Of a DNA stretch of 64,000 bases, positions 8,331 through 20,071 are shown piece by piece. The stretch is from Chloroflexota bacterium (GTDB lineage Bacteria; Chloroflexota; Anaerolineae; Anaerolineales; UBA11579). Where the stretch lies: assembly GCA_018662365.1 (NCBI GenBank), contig JABJGH010000030.1, positions 1 to 64,000 of the forward strand, in the 5' to 3' direction. Each line of letters starts with the position of its first letter. Positions within the stretch are counted from its first letter, which is position 1. Under the pieces are notes generated by a model, which worked only from the letters and a program-made list of their open reading frames with translations, was not told the DNA's origin and did not search any database. Position numbers and translations under genes: made by a program.

Positions 8331-9062
8331 ATGAAACCATATTTATCAATTATCATCCCAGCATTTAATGAAGAGACAAGGTTGAAATCGTCATTGATTA
8401 AAATTGCAAACTATTTAAATAAGCAATCTTACACCTATGAAGTTTTAATCATCGAAAATGGCAGTAATGACCGTACCTTAGAGATCGCCCAAGATTTTTC
8501 TTATCAAAACCCACAGTTCATTGCAATCCATGAAGATCAAAATGGAAAAGGTCGTGCAGTTCGCCGTGGCATGTTGGAGGCAAAAGGAAACTATCGGTTT
8601 ATGTGTGATGCCGATCTCTCCATGCCAATCGAGGAACTCTCTCGCTTTTTGCCCCCAGAAATAGATAACCCATCGATTGTGATCGCCTCGAGGGAGGTTA
8701 AGGACGCTATCCGATATGATGAACCAGATTTTCGTCATTTGGGAGGACGATTAATCAATCTAATTATCCGGATTTTTGCTATCCCAGGCATTCAAGATAC
8801 TCAATGTGGTTTCAAACTATTCGAAGAAGAGCTTGCAAAAGACCTTTTCGAGAAGCAGCGCATTATGGGTTGGGCAATGGATGTGGAATTACTTTATATT
8901 GCAAACAAGTTGGGGTATGAAATAATTGAACTTCCTATCCCCTGGTATTTTTCCCCCGACAGCAAGGTGAGTCCTGTCAAAGATAGCATACAGATGTTTA
9001 TTGATATTCTAAAAATTCGGCGAAATTACCGAAAAGGTCTCTATGGCCAGAAAAAGATTTGA
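8331..9062 (+). CDS. Family 2 glycosyltransferase, dolichyl/polyprenyl-phosphate glucosyltransferase-like
   Basis: The 243-residue GT-A enzyme begins with YLSIIIPAFNEETRL and carries IIENGSNDRT (nucleotide-binding strand), CDADLSMPIEEL (DxD-type metal motif) and QDTQCGFKLF with GWAMDVELLYIA. This motif set is that of Alg5/DPM1-like polyprenyl-phosphate sugar transferases. No C-terminal TM helices are present. It would load a sugar onto undecaprenyl phosphate. The stop overlaps the rnhB start by 20 bases, so the two are cotranscribed. Confidence 0.85.
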   Translation: MKPYLSIIIPAFNEETRLKSSLIKIANYLNKQSYTYEVLIIENGSNDRTLEIAQDFSYQNPQFIAIHEDQNGKGRAVRRGMLEAKGNYRFMCDADLSMPIEELSRFLPPEIDNPSIVIASREVKDAIRYDEPDFRHLGGRLINLIIRIFAIPGIQDTQCGFKLFEEELAKDLFEKQRIMGWAMDVELLYIANKLGYEIIELPIPWYFSPDSKVSPVKDSIQMFIDILKIRRNYRKGLYGQKKI

Positions 9063-9705
9063 CCGATCCCTTATTCCAAAATCCCCAAACCTAAAATTTG
9101 AAAAGCAACTCTGGAAATCTGGATTGTCATTGGTCGCGGGGATAGATGAGGCAGGGCGAGGATGTTTAGCCGGACCGGTAGTGGCTGGGGCAGTGATTCT
9201 CGACCCCTCTGCAAAAAATCTTAAGTCTTTCAATGGGGTTCGAGATTCAAAAGAAATGAATGTTAAGAGCCGTCAACATTTTTTTGCCGAAATAAAGAAT
9301 TTATCATTCGCGTGGGGGATTGGGTTTGCATCTGCTAAGGAAATTGATAAAAGAGGGATTGTGCCTGCCACACAATTAGCAATGAAACGGGCCCTTAATA
9401 AACTTAATGAAACTCCCCAACACCTTTTGATTGACTATATATCACTACCAAAGGTTGACCTGCCCTCAACCTCCCTTGTTAAGGGTGATGCGCGGTCATT
9501 GAGCATTGCCTGTGCTTCAATATTGGCCAAGGTTGAAAGGGATGGTCGTATGGTAAAAATGAATAAACAATATCCTGAATACCAATTTGATAGAAATAAA
9601 GGATATGGTACGGCTGCTCATAGGAAGGTATTAGAAGATCTTGGCCCCACTCCGATCCACCGTCATAGTTTTGCCCCCCTCAGATTAACAGAAGAACATG
9701 CCTAA
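9043..9705 (+). CDS. rnhB: Ribonuclease HII
   Basis: The 220-residue protein has the RNase HII active-site motif AGIDEAGRGCLAGPVVAGAV (Asp and Glu, about 33-52). Later come VRDSKEMN, LLIDY (third Asp), KGDARSLSIACASILAKV, and the C-terminal HRHSFAP. It cleaves RNA in RNA/DNA hybrids and initiates removal of misincorporated ribonucleotides. The start lies inside the preceding glycosyltransferase gene. Confidence 0.95.
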   Translation: MARKRFDRSLIPKSPNLKFEKQLWKSGLSLVAGIDEAGRGCLAGPVVAGAVILDPSAKNLKSFNGVRDSKEMNVKSRQHFFAEIKNLSFAWGIGFASAKEIDKRGIVPATQLAMKRALNKLNETPQHLLIDYISLPKVDLPSTSLVKGDARSLSIACASILAKVERDGRMVKMNKQYPEYQFDRNKGYGTAAHRKVLEDLGPTPIHRHSFAPLRLTEEHA

Positions 9706-9765
9706 CTCTTTTAGCGATATTTAGTTATTAGACCCAAACAAATATAACGACTGAGCATACAGAAG

Positions 9766-10920
9766 TTATACCTTCACTTTTTGTAAGGAAGCCGTTAATA
9801 ATGCGGCTATCAGGGCAATTCCAGCTGTAAAAGCAAACATGGTGGGAAAACCCCATAGATCTGCAAAATAACCGCTCAGCAAGGCTCCTAATGCCCCACT
9901 GGCAAACATAAATCCAAGTATCAATCCAGAAGCGAAGGCCATGCCACTTGGGATGATCTTTTGGGCTAAAACAATGATGATGCTGTGCGTAGAACCCGTT
10001 AATACTCCAGTCAATGGAATCAACAAATAAAGCCAGTTGGACCACCCAATTGCTGCAATTATTGAAATTGGGAGTACTGCTAAGCCCAATGCAATTCCAG
10101 CCACCTTTCGTTTTCCAAATCGGTCAGCTGCCATTCCACCCAATACATTGCCAATGGCTGACCCCCCCATGAACAGCGAGGTTAAGAAGCCATATTGTGC
10201 CGGGGTTTTTCCCATATCACTAAAATATTTGGGTAAATATGTAACCATATTCGCTTGGGTCCAAGCTTGAAAAGCAGCCAATAAAGCAAACATGACCAAT
10301 ACGCCGGAAAGTTGTTTTACCACTTTGGCTTTTTTTTCTTCTTTTAATTCTCCAGCTGATTTATCGTCTGTATTTGTTGGTTTAAGTACCTTTCCGCTAA
10401 GTAAAGCGATGGGCAAGATAAAAACCACAAGGTACAACAAACCTTGTGCACCTTGCTTATTCAAGAGCAGTCCTGCCGCCAATGGCCCAATAAAATGCCC
10501 GATTTGACCGAATAAGAAGAAGATTGAAGCCGAGAGAGTTTCACGCCCTTTGAAAAGTTTTTTTCCGATCAAGGTGGCTTGCATTGTCCCTGCGGGATGA
10601 AATGCACCAGATCCAATACTCGCAATGATCAAAAATATTAAACCCGCAAAACCTGGTGTCATTAATCCAATAGAGAAAAACACACCCATCCATAATAATC
10701 CCCCCACTATGGAAATTCGAGAGCCATATTTATCGGTGAGAAAACCAAAAAACGGCTGCATTAATGAAGTCGTAAAAATATATGCGGTGTTAAACAAGCC
10801 CAATTCAGTGTTGCTCAATTGCAATGGGACACTTAAGTAAGTAAACAGGACCGACCTGGTGCCATTCAGAATATCCACGCTAAAATGCCCTAAGAGTGAT
10901 GCAACAAAAACTAATATCAT
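9766..10920 (-). CDS. MFS transporter, fosmidomycin-resistance (Fsr)-like
   Basis: The 384-residue protein has about 12 TM segments. GHFSVDILNGTRSVLF in TM1 and GFLTDKYGSRISIVGG in loop 2-3 match the Fsr subgroup of MFS exporters; the second-half counterpart is MAADRFGKRKVAG. The N-terminus starts directly in TM1. It probably exports a small molecule; the specific substrate cannot be inferred. A short AGG lies upstream of the ATG at 10920. Confidence 0.8.
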   Translation of the reverse strand: MILVFVASLLGHFSVDILNGTRSVLFTYLSVPLQLSNTELGLFNTAYIFTTSLMQPFFGFLTDKYGSRISIVGGLLWMGVFFSIGLMTPGFAGLIFLIIASIGSGAFHPAGTMQATLIGKKLFKGRETLSASIFFLFGQIGHFIGPLAAGLLLNKQGAQGLLYLVVFILPIALLSGKVLKPTNTDDKSAGELKEEKKAKVVKQLSGVLVMFALLAAFQAWTQANMVTYLPKYFSDMGKTPAQYGFLTSLFMGGSAIGNVLGGMAADRFGKRKVAGIALGLAVLPISIIAAIGWSNWLYLLIPLTGVLTGSTHSIIIVLAQKIIPSGMAFASGLILGFMFASGALGALLSGYFADLWGFPTMFAFTAGIALIAALLTASLQKVKV

Positions 10921-10955
10921 ATGCTTACCTAAAAGATTTCTATCTCAATAATCGC

Positions 10956-11561
10956 TTATTGAGGTTTATATAACTCCCACTCTTGAATAACTTTCAATAC
11001 TGGTTCCGGTAAATAATAACGATAGGGTCTTCCCTCTAAAGCTCTTTTTCTAATTTGTCTGGAAGAGATTTCTAGTAATGGGGCGTCCATAAATTGAACC
11101 TTATCGATCAATCCAGGAATATTTTTTCCAATTTCATCTATGTCCACCTCATCCTTCGGTCGCCTCATTACCCCAATGTAATCACATTCCACAACAAATT
11201 CCTTTGGGTGATACCAATCAATAGGAAGGTCTTTAAGTGAGTCTCCCCCCATTAGATATACCAGTTTATCTTGAGGATAATCAGATCTCAATAATCGAAC
11301 TGTATCCACAGCGTAATGTGGGCTAGGGCGATCGATCTCCACCCTGGAAAGTGAAAATAAAGGGTCATCCTTAATCATCGCTTGAACCATGGCTAGCCGA
11401 GCTTCCATATTTGTAATCGGTTGCTCTTTTTTATGAGGGGGATCGGGGGTGAGTACAAATAAAACTTTGTCTAAAGATAATTGGTGCCCAGCTTCTGCGG
11501 CTAAAATTAAATGGCCTAGATGGGGAGGGTCAAATGTGCCGCCAAATATACCAATTCGCAT
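10956..11561 (-). CDS. nadD: Nicotinate-nucleotide adenylyltransferase
   Basis: The 201-residue nucleotidyltransferase has GIFGGTFDPPHLGHL (HxGH motif) at the N-terminus, TPDPPHK, GGDSLKDLP in the middle and ISSRQIRKR near the C-terminus. These features mark NadD, which converts nicotinate mononucleotide and ATP to deamido-NAD. It follows obgE with a 3-base gap (obgE-nadD operon), a common bacterial arrangement. The nadC-nadA-nadB cluster that makes its substrate lies at 56-60 kb. Confidence 0.95.
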   Translation of the reverse strand: MRIGIFGGTFDPPHLGHLILAAEAGHQLSLDKVLFVLTPDPPHKKEQPITNMEARLAMVQAMIKDDPLFSLSRVEIDRPSPHYAVDTVRLLRSDYPQDKLVYLMGGDSLKDLPIDWYHPKEFVVECDYIGVMRRPKDEVDIDEIGKNIPGLIDKVQFMDAPLLEISSRQIRKRALEGRPYRYYLPEPVLKVIQEWELYKPQ

Positions 11562-11564
11562 GAT

Positions 11565-12827
11565 TTAATCTTCCCATTCCAATTCAAACTCGCCAATATT
11601 GATCATATGCCCGGGCTTTACCCCAGCATCCCGAAGCGCTTGATCAATCCCAATTGCTTCCATAATTCGTTGGAACCTGCGAACCGATTGGTCATGTTCC
11701 CAATATGTCATTGCAGCCGCCCGTTCGATTGATTTTCCAACTACTCGCCAATCCCCTGTTTCTGTTCGTTCAATACTAAATTCATTCGGATCAGTTTCTG
11801 ATCGATAGACAGGTAATTCGGCAACAGCGGGCATCTCGGGAGCTGTCGACAGCAATTTGGCAGCTTTATATAGCAATTCGCGAACATTCGTCCCGGCAAC
11901 TGCTGAAATAATATAGGGTTCGTAGCCATGCTTTTTTAGATCGGCTTCCAGGATCGGCCATCTTTCGACTACGTCGGGAATATCTGCTTTGTTCACGGCG
12001 ACTACTTGTAATTTTTTACCTAGATGCTCATCAAAAAGGGAAAGCTCACTATTTATTTGAAAGAAATCGGCAATGGGGTCTTCTGCAGTACCGTCTAATA
12101 AGTGGATCAGCACACGGGTTCTTTGAATATGTCGTAAGAAGTCGTGACCTAAGCCTACCCCTTCATGGGCACCTTCAATTAATCCGGGAATATCGGCTAA
12201 TACCAATGTGTTATATTCATCCAATTCAGCAACGCCCAAATTTGGTTGGATCGTCGTGAAGGGATAGGAAGCAATTTTAGGCTTCGCGTTGGTTACAGAT
12301 GCTAAAAACGTGGATTTTCCAGCATTTGGGACACCTACAATGCCTACATCGGCGATCAATTTGAGTTCAAGACGAACCGACCGCTCTTCCCCCGGTTCCC
12401 CTTTCTCGGCAGTTCTAGGGGTTTTGTTTCTAGAATTTGCAAAATGTATGTTTCCACGCCCCGCGCGCCCACCATTTGCTACGATCAGCCTTTGACCATT
12501 TTCTACAAGATCTCCTACCACTTCCCCGGTTTCATCATCGTAAACAATTGTTCCGGCTGGTACTTCGATAAGTAGGTCATTTGCAGAACGACCTGTTTTT
12601 TTACTGGTTCCCCCTTTACCTCCATCTTCTGCGCGATGAACTCTTTGATTTCTAAAAGCAAAAAGTGTATTTACATGCGGATTAACAACAAAAACTACAT
12701 CTCCGCCCTTTCCACCATCTCCACCATCTGGTCCACCTCTTGGGACAAATTTTTCCCTTCGAAAATGGACAATTCCATCCCCCCCCCTTCCAGATTGGAC
12801 TGTAACTTTTGCTTCATCAATGAACAT
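11565..12827 (-). CDS. obgE: Obg GTPase
   Basis: The 420-residue protein has three parts. Residues 1-158 are the glycine-rich Obg fold (GGRGGDGIVHFRREKFVPRG, GGPDGGDGGKGG). The G domain (about 159-330) has GVPNAGKST (G1), DIPGLIEGAHEGVGLG (G3) and NKAD (G4). The rest is a C-terminal OCT domain. Obg is a ribosome-associated GTPase needed for 50S assembly and stress signalling. It is divergently oriented to rex. Confidence 0.97.
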   Translation of the reverse strand: MFIDEAKVTVQSGRGGDGIVHFRREKFVPRGGPDGGDGGKGGDVVFVVNPHVNTLFAFRNQRVHRAEDGGKGGTSKKTGRSANDLLIEVPAGTIVYDDETGEVVGDLVENGQRLIVANGGRAGRGNIHFANSRNKTPRTAEKGEPGEERSVRLELKLIADVGIVGVPNAGKSTFLASVTNAKPKIASYPFTTIQPNLGVAELDEYNTLVLADIPGLIEGAHEGVGLGHDFLRHIQRTRVLIHLLDGTAEDPIADFFQINSELSLFDEHLGKKLQVVAVNKADIPDVVERWPILEADLKKHGYEPYIISAVAGTNVRELLYKAAKLLSTAPEMPAVAELPVYRSETDPNEFSIERTETGDWRVVGKSIERAAAMTYWEHDQSVRRFQRIMEAIGIDQALRDAGVKPGHMINIGEFELEWED

Positions 12828-13032
12828 AATTTAACCTAAATCTAACAAATTTTCTTTCTCAAATGCGCCCAATTATATCACCAAGCGACTGTATAGTATT
12901 ATCGGCAAGAACCCATATTACTGGTCTCTTCTCCTCCTATTTGTATCCTTATTGTACGGGATTGCACAAATAATCGAATTATGGTAAAGTGAAACTTATA
13001 CCAGTATAGAAATCTAGAGAGGAAAACACAAA

Positions 13033-13650
13033 ATGAAAAAACCTATCCCAGATATTGTGATTGGTCGTTTACCTGTATATTTAAGGGCATTGCAACATAT
13101 GATGGATGCAGGACGCTCGGTAACATCGTCCCAGGAATTAGGGGAAAGATTGGGAATATCCGCCGCACAGATCCGAAAAGATTTATCTCAATTTGGTGAA
13201 TTTGGTAAGCAAGGAACCGGTTATACGATCGAATTTTTAGCTCAACAAATTCAAGCTATTTTGAAAATTGAAAAGGTTTGGGAAATTGCTTTGATTGGTG
13301 CTGGTGATATGGGTAATGCGCTTGCCGCCTACCAGGGGTTTAACCAACGCGGTTTCCACATTTCAAAGATCTTTGATAGCGATCCAAATAAAATTGGCAA
13401 ACAGATTGGGGATTATAAAGTCCTCAATATTGAGTCAATGGAATCTGAGATCAAGAAAGCTAATATTAAGATCGCAATGCTGGCAGTTCCCGCCTCAGTT
13501 GCCCAAGAAGTGACTGATAAATTAGTAGATGCAGGAATCAAGGCGATCCTAAATTATGCCCCAGTGAGCATCAATGTGCCAGAAGGTGTGCGAAAACAAT
13601 ATATTGATCCTGCGGTCCACCTTCAAAGAATGAGTTATTATCTAAAATAA
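13033..13650 (+). CDS. rex: Redox-sensing transcriptional repressor Rex
   Basis: The 205-residue protein has an N-terminal winged helix (LGERLGISAAQIRKDLSQFG, with GEFGKQGTGY) and a Rossmann NAD(H) domain (IGAGDMGNAL, about 95-104). Rex binds operators when NADH/NAD is low and usually controls respiratory and fermentative genes, so the NADH dehydrogenase genes here are candidate targets by inference. A GAGAGG RBS lies upstream of the ATG. No clear Rex palindrome was found in its own promoter region. Confidence 0.95.
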   Translation: MKKPIPDIVIGRLPVYLRALQHMMDAGRSVTSSQELGERLGISAAQIRKDLSQFGEFGKQGTGYTIEFLAQQIQAILKIEKVWEIALIGAGDMGNALAAYQGFNQRGFHISKIFDSDPNKIGKQIGDYKVLNIESMESEIKKANIKIAMLAVPASVAQEVTDKLVDAGIKAILNYAPVSINVPEGVRKQYIDPAVHLQRMSYYLK

Positions 13651-13664
13651 AAACTTTTAAAAAT

Positions 13665-13695
13665 AAAAAGAGCTGACTTGATCAGCTCTTTTTTT
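13665..13695. terminator. Bidirectional terminator between rex and mreB
   Basis: AAAAAGAGCTGA (13665-13676) and TCAGCTCTTTTT (13682-13693) form a 12-bp perfect stem with a 5-nt loop. A-runs and T-runs on both sides let it serve the convergent genes in both directions. Confidence 0.9.
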
Positions 13696-13724
13696 ATTTA
13701 ATTCAAATTATATTTTTCTTGGAC

Positions 13725-14738
13725 TTAGTATCTTGGTAAATTACGCTGCAAGGCCGGGAAAATTTCTAGTGCTTTCACCGCACCTTCCACCACACATGTC
13801 ACTGGATTATCCACCAAATATGTGGGAATCCCTAATTTTTGCGTGGTTAATTTATCTAACCCTCGTAATAAGGCTCCGCCCCCACATAAGGCAATTCCTC
13901 TATCAATGATATCGGATGCTAATTCAGGAGGTGTTCTCTCTAATACTAAGCGGATTGATTCAAATATTTTATCTAAGGGTTCTTCGAGCGCTTCAACTAC
14001 TTCGCTGGTGGTCAAGGTAAAGGGCTTTGGTAAACCGCTGACTTGGTCTTGCCCTTGAAGTTCCATACTTTTTTCTTCGTCTTGAGGAACAGCCGCACCA
14101 ATTTGGATTTTAATTTGTTCAGCAGTGGGAGCGCCAATGATCAATCCATATTTTTTTCTCACATAGCTCACAATGGCTTCATCTAAATTTAATCCACCCT
14201 CACGTAAGGTTTCCCCCGAAACAATATCATACATTGCTAAAACGGCAGATTGGGTACATCCGCCACCCATGATGACGACCATATTGCCTGCAGGTGTGCC
14301 GATTGGTAAATCTATCCCTAAAGCCGCAGAGATTGGTTGAGGAACCATATGTGCAGAAGAATTTCTCCCTAATGCGACCAGAGTGGCTTCGTGAACCGCA
14401 CGGCTTTCGACACTGGTAATGCCGTAGGGATGGGTAACCATGACTTGAGGTTTGAAAAACCTCAATTTTCCGGTTACTTGTTCGATCATCAATCTTAGAA
14501 AACTATGGGTATATTCGTAATATGCGACGACCCCATTTCTTAAAGGCCGGGCGATTTCCATGTTGTCAGAAACACGGCCAAGCATATTTAGAGCTGCCTG
14601 GCCTACTTCAACAATTTTTTGTTCTTCAATGTCTACAGCAACTACTGTGGGTTCTTGAAGCAAGACTTGGTCTCCCTCGGCAATCCGCGTAAACATAGTG
14701 CCGATGTCAATCCCAAGTTCTTTTGATAGTAAAGCCAT
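13725..14738 (-). CDS. Divergent MreB/actin-like protein lacking catalytic residues
   Basis: The 337-residue protein aligns end to end with MreB: GIDIGT (phosphate 1, 9-14), VVIMGGGCTQ (phosphate 2, 154-163), LCGGGALLRGLDKL (adenosine motif) and the usual C-terminus. Three acidic residues that MreB uses for Mg and ATP hydrolysis appear replaced. The phosphate-2 Asp of DIGGGTT is Ile156, the Glu after GGGTT is Gln163, and the Glu of EEPMAAAIG is Gln134. It probably binds nucleotide but may not hydrolyse it. It is the last gene of the atpAGDC operon, 3 bases after atpC. A role in cell shape is inferred only from the fold. Confidence 0.8.
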   Translation of the reverse strand: MALLSKELGIDIGTMFTRIAEGDQVLLQEPTVVAVDIEEQKIVEVGQAALNMLGRVSDNMEIARPLRNGVVAYYEYTHSFLRLMIEQVTGKLRFFKPQVMVTHPYGITSVESRAVHEATLVALGRNSSAHMVPQPISAALGIDLPIGTPAGNMVVIMGGGCTQSAVLAMYDIVSGETLREGGLNLDEAIVSYVRKKYGLIIGAPTAEQIKIQIGAAVPQDEEKSMELQGQDQVSGLPKPFTLTTSEVVEALEEPLDKIFESIRLVLERTPPELASDIIDRGIALCGGGALLRGLDKLTTQKLGIPTYLVDNPVTCVVEGAVKALEIFPALQRNLPRY

Positions 14739-14741
14739 TAT

Positions 14742-15197
14742 TTAATTAGGGTCCTGGCGATCCATTTTTCGGAGTTGTGCACGTCCTGAACGATATTTGC
14801 GAACCGCTTCTAACCGAAGATTTGATCGCCTTAATGCAGATTCTAGCGCTAAATATTGATCGAGATCACCCTCAGGTGCATCACCTTCAAGTCTTTCTTC
14901 CGCACGTCTTTTTGCCTCTTCCGCTCTGGCGAGGTCAATCTCTTCAACGCTTTCAGCTGCATCAGCTAAAATCGTAACAATGTCTGGCTGCACTTCAACC
15001 ACGCCACCGGTAACCGTAAATACTTCCTCGGTATCATCTGTGCGCACTCTAATCACACCCAAGTTAAGTGTAGATAACAAAGGAGCGTGTTTTTCTAAGA
15101 TACCCATTTCTCCATCAGTTCCAGGGAGAACGACGATATCTACATCACCTTCAAATACCAGGCGGTCTTGTGAGACGATCTCACACCGAATGGTCAT
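14742..15197 (-). CDS. atpC: ATP synthase epsilon subunit
   Basis: The 151-residue protein has the epsilon beta-sandwich (about 1-85: LPGTDGEMGILEKHAPLLS) and a helical C-terminal hairpin (about 90-140). The C-terminal tail is slightly longer and more charged than usual. Epsilon links the gamma stalk to the c-ring and inhibits idle ATP hydrolysis. Cotranscribed with atpA-G-D. Confidence 0.95.
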   Translation of the reverse strand: MTIRCEIVSQDRLVFEGDVDIVVLPGTDGEMGILEKHAPLLSTLNLGVIRVRTDDTEEVFTVTGGVVEVQPDIVTILADAAESVEEIDLARAEEAKRRAEERLEGDAPEGDLDQYLALESALRRSNLRLEAVRKYRSGRAQLRKMDRQDPN

Positions 15198-15209
15198 GGG
15201 ATACCTCTC

Positions 15210-17527
<2,318 letters not shown>

Positions 17528-17549
17528 AGTCTAGTCGCCTAGAAGGATA

Positions 17550-19205
17550 TTAGGACCAAGTGGAATTGAATGCATCGAGAGCAGTATTCAATTTACTGGT
17601 CAATTCTTTTGATAATTTATTGCCCGTGGCAATTTCACTTACGATATTTGGGTGAGAAGTGTCCATGTATCGGACCAAATCAGCTTCCCATTCTTTAATT
17701 CGTTCAACTTCAACATCGTCCGCATAACCATTGGTTCCTGCATAAATAGCAATAACCATATCTGCTAAGGATGTGGGTTGATATTGTGCTTGTTTTAGAA
17801 TTTCCTGCATACGCTGGCCGTTATTCAATTGGTTTTGCGTTGCTTGATCGAGACTTGAACCAAATTGGGCAAAGGCTGCCAGTTCACGGAAGGCTGCCAT
17901 TACCAAGCGCATACCACCTGCTACTTGCTTCATTGCAGGAGTTTGAGCGTCACCACCCACCCGGGAGACAGACAACCCGGCGTTTACGGCTGGGCGAATA
18001 CCGGCATTGAACAGGTTCCCTTCCAAATAGATCTGACCATCGGTGATGGAGATCACGTTGGTGGGCACATAGGCCGAAACATCACCCAAAAGGGTTTCAA
18101 TAATCGGCAAAGCGGTGAGTGAACCACCAGATCCAGCAAGCTTGACAAGTTTACCGTCGCCGCCTAAAGCTTCTAATGCTTCAGTGGCATAATGTTCTGC
18201 GACAGGGCCCGTATAGGCCTTGCCGTCTACGGAATCCTCTAGGGTAGCAGTATCACCGGAATAGTCTTTCTTGGTGAGCACATAATTATCTGCCAATCGG
18301 GCAGCTCTTTCTAATAATCGGGAATGGAGATAGAACACATCACCTGGATATGCTTCACGTCCTGGTGGGCGGCGTAGGAGCAATGAAACTTGGCGATAAG
18401 CCCAAGCATGCTTGGAAAGGTCATCATAAATAATCAGTGCATCGCGCCCAGTTTCCATGAACTCTTCACCCATTGCACATCCAGCATAGGGGGCAATATA
18501 TTGCAAGGCTGCGGGTTCATCAGCTGCGGCGATTAAGATGATCGTATTTTCCATAGCTCCGGCATCTTCTAAGATAGCCATTGTTCGAGCAATCGCAGCT
18601 TTCTTTTGACCGATCGCCACATAAATACAAACCAAGTCTTTATCTTTTTGATTGATGATCGTGTCAATTGCCAAGGCGGTTTTACCCGTTTGGCGATCTC
18701 CAATGATCAACTCACGTTGTCCACGTCCTACAGGTGTTAATGCGTCGATCGCCTTAATTCCAGTTTGAACGGGTGTGTCCACATCTTTTCGTTGGATAAC
18801 ACCGGGAGCAATTCGCTCAATCGGTCTAAATCCGGTGGATTGAATGGGGCCTTTGCCATCGACTGGTTCACCGAGAGCATTCACAACTCGTCCAAGTAGG
18901 CCATCGCCAACGGGAACGGAAGCAATTCGACCTGTGGAACGAACTGTCATACCTTCTTCAATTGCGGAAAATTCACCCATAATGATGATACCGACGTTGT
19001 CGGCTTCAAGGTTGAAGGCAATGCCCATCACACCATTTTCAAACTGAACCAACTCTTGGGCTTGGACTTCTTCCAAACCTGAAGCTAACGCAATTCCGTC
19101 ACCGGCTTGCATAACGGTACCGACATCGCGCAGTTCTAAATCAGAAGAGAAGTCATCAATTTGTTTTTGCAGACTTGCAGAAATATCTTTGATCAGTTCA
19201 GACAT
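17550..19205 (-). CDS. atpA: ATP synthase alpha subunit
   Basis: The 551-residue protein has the P-loop [13 protein letters not shown] and the family signature [20 protein letters not shown]. At 551 residues it is some 40 longer than most alpha subunits because of a longer C-terminal helical region. The N-terminal helix, where delta normally docks, is present ([19 protein letters not shown]). A GGAG RBS lies upstream of the ATG. It is the first gene of the F1 operon; the FO genes are 14 kb away. Confidence 0.97.
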   Translation of the reverse strand: MSELIKDISASLQKQIDDFSSDLELRDVGTVMQAGDGIALASGLEEVQAQELVQFENGVMGIAFNLEADNVGIIIMGEFSAIEEGMTVRSTGRIASVPVGDGLLGRVVNALGEPVDGKGPIQSTGFRPIERIAPGVIQRKDVDTPVQTGIKAIDALTPVGRGQRELIIGDRQTGKTALAIDTIINQKDKDLVCIYVAIGQKKAAIARTMAILEDAGAMENTIILIAAADEPAALQYIAPYAGCAMGEEFMETGRDALIIYDDLSKHAWAYRQVSLLLRRPPGREAYPGDVFYLHSRLLERAARLADNYVLTKKDYSGDTATLEDSVDGKAYTGPVAEHYATEALEALGGDGKLVKLAGSGGSLTALPIIETLLGDVSAYVPTNVISITDGQIYLEGNLFNAGIRPAVNAGLSVSRVGGDAQTPAMKQVAGGMRLVMAAFRELAAFAQFGSSLDQATQNQLNNGQRMQEILKQAQYQPTSLADMVIAIYAGTNGYADDVEVERIKEWEADLVRYMDTSHPNIVSEIATGNKLSKELTSKLNTALDAFNSTWS

Positions 19206-19316
19206 TTAGTTTCTCCGTACACGGTTTTTTGCTCTGAAAACCTTCGTAAAAGGTCTTTCAGGCAACCTAGATCAGAATTTTTTCGACCTAAGTGAGTGTT
19301 TACAGCAACAACCTAT

Positions 19317-19348
19317 TTCACCGAAAACAATATAAACTTTTCGGTGAA
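19317..19348. repeat. 11-bp perfect inverted repeat in the atpA leader
   Basis: TTCACCGAAAA (19317-19327) and TTTTCGGTGAA (19338-19348) pair perfectly with a 10-nt loop, 112 bases upstream of the atpA start. It may be an operator or a leader hairpin of the F1 operon. It is not followed by a T-run on the minus strand. The rest of 19206-19489 shows no gene. Confidence 0.55.
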
Positions 19349-19489
19349 TAAAAGGCTTTTCTATATTAAATATTGGCGTATGGGCCTTTGCAGACACATG
19401 CGCACAAATCATACCTGAAAGGAGATTATTTGTCTAGCTTTTCACAATTTCGAGGCTTCATAGAGACTTTTTTTAGTCCAAAAGTATGA

Positions 19490-20056
19490 TCAAAAGCCCT
19501 TGGGTTTATAATCAAATTTATCTGTTCGGTCAGAGGTTAATTCTTTCCCACTCCATTCATCAATTTCTATTTTATACACACCTGTTCGAATGAGGTCTTC
19601 GGTTTGAATTGGCGAATAATCTTTTCCTGATTCATACATATAGAAGAATTTTTCCATCAACGCTTCCAATCCTAATAGAATATCGGTTTTATCCGTTTGC
19701 TCGTTCGCTTTTCCAAATATAGTCACAGATTGGTAGTCTAAACCAAATTCCACTGCTTTTTCATCTGGCACCAATTGCCCCATCTCAAAAACGTTCACAC
19801 TTACCTGAGGATTCAGGTCAATATTTGCACGCAAACGCCCTACTTTTGCGCCATGGAAATATATGGCATTTTTGTCTTCCACATATACAAAACTAATGGG
19901 TGTTGCGAATGCCTGATCTTGGTTCACACTGGCAATGGTTGCGATGGGTGTTCGGGTCAATAAACTTTTAATCCACTCTTCATTTTGGATTGCGGATTTT
20001 TCTCTTCGTACTTCAGACCGGCCTTTGCGAGAATATTTTTCTGTGTTTTTGTTCAT
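19490..20056 (-). CDS. Pyridoxamine 5'-phosphate oxidase-family (NimA-like) flavoprotein
   Basis: The 188-residue split-barrel protein has TPIATIASVNQDQAFATPIS (substrate/FMN strand pair), YFHGAKVGRLRANI (FMN phosphate contacts) and VSVNVFEMGQL. The arrangement is that of NimA-type PPOX-fold proteins (nitroreductase-like or unknown). A basic N-terminal tail precedes the domain. It lies 15 bases downstream of the PatB-type lyase gene, so it is probably in the proC-patB operon. Confidence 0.75.
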   Translation of the reverse strand: MNKNTEKYSRKGRSEVRREKSAIQNEEWIKSLLTRTPIATIASVNQDQAFATPISFVYVEDKNAIYFHGAKVGRLRANIDLNPQVSVNVFEMGQLVPDEKAVEFGLDYQSVTIFGKANEQTDKTDILLGLEALMEKFFYMYESGKDYSPIQTEDLIRTGVYKIEIDEWSGKELTSDRTDKFDYKPKGF

Positions 20057-20071
20057 AGTTCTCTACCCTAA

